Shown: positions 60,570 to 64,000 of the stretch, in pieces
Numbering within the stretch: the first letter of the stretch is position 1
How the letters are laid out: each line of letters begins with the position of its first letter
NCBI GenBank assembly: GCA_950106755.1
Contig: OX467083.1
Coordinates: 21,571,029-21,635,028, forward strand
Source: Climacium dendroides
Taxonomy: Eukaryota > Streptophyta > Bryopsida > Hypnales > Climaciaceae
DNA: 64,000 nucleotides
Direction of reading: 5' to 3'
Made by a program: the position numbers and the translations under genes
The notes under the pieces: model-generated
What the model was told of the DNA's origin: nothing
Seen by the model: the letters and a program-made list of their open reading frames with translations, nothing else
Database searches by the model: none

Positions 60570-60785
60570 TTAAACTTCCTCGTATGGGAAGTTCATGATC
60601 CTATGGGTTTGAATTTGCCCCATTTTCTCCTCTGGAAGTTCTTCATATGGGAAATTCAGGAGAAAATGTCCGAATCCTGGTTCGAAGGCTGAGTCACTGA
60701 CATCAGAGTCGTCCGAGTCTGTGTCTGAATTCAAGTCGAAGAGACCTTGTTCCACACTCCTCTTCGCTCCCGGTTCCGTGGTCAT
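60570..60785 (-). CDS. Small acidic hypothetical protein (71 aa)
   Basis: ATG at 60785, stop at 60570-60572. Has an Asp/Ser-rich stretch (DLNSDTDSDDSDVSD) and a repeated NFPYEE motif near residues 43-49 and 65-71. No family recognised. Lies downstream of GCP2 on the same strand and could be a small gene, a last exon of another transcript or chance. The internal motif repeat and biased composition are the only reasons to list it. Confidence 0.3.
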   Translation of the reverse strand: MTTEPGAKRSVEQGLFDLNSDTDSDDSDVSDSAFEPGFGHFLLNFPYEELPEEKMGQIQTHRIMNFPYEEV

Positions 60786-61177
60786 CTGAGCCCCGAGGAA
60801 CCCTCAACACAGTCAGAAAAAGACGGACCATGAATCTTCAATAACATCAACATCAAAACTGTAAAAACTTGATACGATCTGTGGACAATCCTTAAATCAA
60901 TTAATTCTAGGGCCGTCAGAACTAAGTTCTGGCATAAAACTGGGCTATTGCATTTGCATGTTACAACAATGTTATACCCGAGTGCGTTGCAAGCATGTGT
61001 TTAAACAACCAAACCCGGCGGAGCTTGGGTATCAATAATATATAAAAAAAATGCAGCAACCCTCCAGTATAATGCTCGACAGCTTCGTAGCACGAACTTC
61101 AGATAGCCCGCGGAAAAGTGAGCACTTACCGATATGATACTGATTGTTTCACAGAAAACGAATTAACTTATTTGATG

Positions 61178-63686
61178 TTATTGTTGGAATAGGGGCAACA
61201 ATAGCGAGGACGCTGGGTGCAAGGCGGCTCGCTTAACTGCCTCGAGGGCTTGAACAAGGTGAACCAAATATGGCTCTTGTTGCGATCCAATGATAAGCAG
61301 ATCAACAAGTAACTCTAGTTCATTGTTGAAGTCCACACCTATTCGTCTGCACAAGAAGAGTTAAACATCATGCACGTATAAATTTAGAGTGAGAAGTAGC
61401 AGAACTGGTTGTGAATGGTAACTAGTCATACTAAATTTAAGAATAATTTCATCACCAATCCGCACATTGGTCTACATACCCAACAGTGTTCTTGAAATTT
61501 CTGTCATCTGCTGCTTGTCTAGCACGCCGAGGATCAAGTTTATCTTGCTTGCGATATCTGCCACTGGATCTCTTCCTGGGAGACGAAACGTCTCCACCCA
61601 AGGCAGATTGCAGTGAAACCACTAGGCGGGGTGATTCCACATTGTATCCGTCGTCTTTCGTGAACAATGTCGGTATTAACCATTGCGTCGCAGTCGCATA
61701 TTGCAGGCAAATACTTTTCAAGTTATCCACTTTCTGCATTTCACACAACAGGCCTTGATGAAGAGAGGGTCTCGGTCTAGCAGATCAAATTAAGGTAACC
61801 ACACCCAATAGCGTCCCGAATAAGCATCTGAGCATGGTTCAAATTATTACATTGTCTAAGTATTTGTTAGGTCTTGTTGGTAATTCAAAGAGAATTCCAG
61901 ACTCACTAAACATGGATAATTTGGACATGGATTAGTTGGACACCACATGGATAAACTGTGAGTTTTCAAAGTGCTAATTACAGTCTTACCCAAAAGCGAC
62001 CCTAAGCCCACATATTCAGTTTAAGTAGGGACCGTGTTTGCAACAAGGGTCGCAATTAGGTGTGGTTAGGTAACTTTTATCAGTCAAACTTAGGATGCTG
62101 CATTGAAGGCGAGAGTTGACTAGATTGCTTACAACGAAGAAATTCAGCCGAATCTGATATGTACCAGTTATTACACTCTCTAGCGGAAATGTGAAACTCA
62201 TGTTTCGCTAACTCAAACCTCTGCCCAGTGTCCTCGTTTCAAATTGTTGGGTTCCAGTGTCTGCTAGTAAAGAATCGAAGCTCGAATTCTAGTTCCTTTC
62301 TAACTACTATACCCCGTAAGACTGGTGCTTTTCAGATTACTGTTAGAACGGTTGATTTCCAATTGCTGCTTATTGGAATCTAAATATCCGTGTATGAATT
62401 ACCTTGAAAATTTTAGGCCAGAAAAACATGCATTGCTTCAGGCACTTATCCAAGAAGGCTTCATGCTCTTGCATAACCTGCCCTACCAGACCCACGCAAA
62501 AATTAGAAGAATTGTATCACCAATAAACAAAGGCACCAAAGTTTAAAGATGTCCTGTTAAGATAATCGAATTATTCCGGATTCATTCGCACTAATGATAT
62601 TCATAAACCTGTTATTCAAATCCTTGTACCTCGTCCACGCTGTTTGAGCAGCATAAACTGCTGTGAAAACTGTGCCAATTGGGTTCCAGCACCTGCACAT
62701 ACAAATCCCACATTATTGAATGAACATGCATTATAATTAATACAATTCACAAAACTTCTTGCATGTTCGAAAGCTACAATGTTTGTATTCCCCCTTAACA
62801 ATGGTTGTAGGGGACGGTTATACGCAGCAGTCTATGAATCTCTTGTAGGAACAATAAGCAAACCAATTTTTAATCTACAACAGCATTGAAATAAAAACAC
62901 ACTTCCAACGAATTAGTATCTTGACGTATTTTATTGCAGAAGGTTGGTTCTCTTGAAAGAGTACGTGCTTCAATTTATTACCTCAAAAGTCATGTAATGT
63001 TCGAAGCTCTGGACAAAATGAAGCATACGTTGGCAAACTGCGTACGACCTAGAAATTGCTGTCCCCGTGATATCAAACGGACGAGTAGCCAGCTGCCATG
63101 TAACAAGCATGATAAATTTAAGACGTACTGAACCGATGCAGGTTAATTGCAAATGACTTGTAAGTATGCATAAACATTCAAATTAGGACCAGAATATAAT
63201 TTTTTGGTCCGCATTTAAAGAGACTTTAGTGTTATCAGGTAACCTCAGCATATAATAAGTGGCTCGGAAACTAGTGTGGCAAACCTGATGGATCTGCCAG
63301 GCAGCACACAGCTGACGCTTTACGTGCTTGCAATGAAAAAGATGTCGGAATATGAGTTGATACTTGGTCAAAGCTCTCCTTGATAGCACCAATGACACCG
63401 GCCACCTAACCTTAAGTACAATTGCAACACCCAAACTCACCACTTCAGGTATTCACAACTTCAAAAATCTTCTACCTATGCTGCTACAAACTTTCATAAA
63501 ATAACTGGATTTGATCTCAGTGAAAGATGTGCTAACCTTGTAGTCCAGGACAAAAGTGTCTACGCCAGTTATGCTCCCTGTTGCGCCTCCAAAGGCATTG
63601 CTGGTCGCTGGTCGTGTGCTTTGGGTGGCTGAACCATTCTCGTTCTGCATGATTTTCTGTAGCTGCATCTGGAGTGATGATTTCTC
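61178..63686 (-). CDS. GCP2: Gamma-tubulin complex component 2, C-terminal part (gene continues past the window)
   Basis: Seven exons: 63686-63537, 63410-63285, 63092-62982, 62692-62630, 62477-62403, 61733-61480, 61346-61178; 948 nt in phase, ending TAA. GCP2 (Spc97-type) subunits form the gamma-tubulin small complex with GCP3 and gamma-tubulin and nucleate microtubules. Diagnostic blocks in order: LQKIMQ, WPVSLVLSRRALTKYQLIFRHLF, HCKHVKRQLCAAWQIHQ, GTAISRS, HYMTFEVLEPNWH, SVDEVMQEHEAFLDKCL, LKSICLQYATATQWLI, FNNELELL, EPYLVHLVQALEAV. The segment between LKSICLQY and the end has a basic KRSSGRYRKQDKLDPRRARQ stretch. Upstream exons lie beyond 64000 and are not annotated; a possible micro-exon near 63762-63799 is unproven. 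Confidence 0.93.
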
Positions 63687-63896
63687 CTGCGGGCGTCAGA
63701 GAAATAAACTCTCAATAGAGGATTACACAATATAAATAATGAATGAGAACAGATTTTTATTTCCTGGATTTGTTCAGAATGATCAAATCGGTGAAACCAA
63801 CCTAAAATACAACTATCCAATTGATTTAGATGAAAAAGAATGTTTTGATCATGTTAAAGAGACATTAATCCCCATACAGTCAAATCTAGATTTAGA

Positions 63897-63947
63897 TTTC
63901 TTTTGAGTTCATCATTCTGGCACTGGAAATAATGAACTCAAAAGAAA
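63897..63947. repeat. 16-bp perfect inverted repeat in a GCP2 intron
   Basis: TTTCTTTTGAGTTCAT (63897-63912) and its exact complement (63932-63947) are separated by 19 nt. It could form a stem-loop in the GCP2 pre-mRNA or be a small foldback remnant. Confidence 0.85.
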
Positions 63948-64000
63948 AGCGAGGTGGATTTGAAAAACAAGGATACAGATGTCATCCGATTATCTAGTCT

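Noticed and set aside
63569..63820. 83-codon minus-strand ORF overlapping the GCP2 exon
   Set aside because: Wrong frame; the GCP2 frame with AG acceptor at 63687-63688 gives the conserved LQKIMQ sequence.

Overview
The window is nuclear DNA of a land plant. It holds spliced genes with GT-AG introns, a plastid-targeted phosphoglycerate kinase, lectin-type receptor kinases, a plant GCP2, and very AT-rich intergenic DNA full of transposon remnants. A bryophyte or other seed-free plant is plausible, because an autonomous-type piggyBac element is unusual in flowering plants. The sequence alone does not fix the species.

Five loci can be read exon by exon with consistent splice phases, all on the minus strand. 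They are two bulb-lectin receptor-like kinases (20401-17079, 726 aa; 34339-31118, 696 aa), an M41-type (FtsH-like, AAA-less) plastid membrane protease homologue (42911-41240, 356 aa), a chloroplast phosphoglycerate kinase (58747-55868, 497 aa), and the 3' part of gamma-tubulin complex component 2 (63686-61178, running off the right edge). A small acidic ORF at 60785-60570 is uncertain.

The dominant structure is a tandem duplication with a period of about 23.65 kb: unit A (1-23649) and unit B (23650-about 36272). Each unit carries, convergently, an intron-retaining PGK pseudogene (+) and an apparently intact receptor kinase (-). A shorter degenerate piece (C, 40297-40942) follows. A fourth, inverted version of the same gene pair lies at 53.8-58.8 kb (D). 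In D the PGK is intact and the receptor kinase is the pseudogene, so the two genes have decayed in opposite ways.

Because A and B are alignable, each acts as the empty-site control for insertions in the other. A contains a 9.4-kb piggyBac element with TTAA duplication, a 2.4-kb insertion inside PGK intron 1, a 192-bp MITE and about 2 kb of extra DNA near its end. B contains a 580-bp TTAA-flanked piggyBac-like MITE, a 734-bp TIR element with CTTG duplication, an insertion of about 0.8 kb, and a shuffled tandem array. The piggyBac element holds a degraded transposase with a recognisable Cys-rich C-terminus, broken by two CACTA-like MITEs, and an LTR/PBS fragment. Further right are a three-level nest (Stowaway-like > CACTA-like > MITE) with a 6 x 127-bp array, and a solo LTR of the same family as the one in the piggyBac element.

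The block 43.6-50.6 kb is AT-rich and I see no gene in it. I saw no rRNA or tRNA gene and no CRISPR array.
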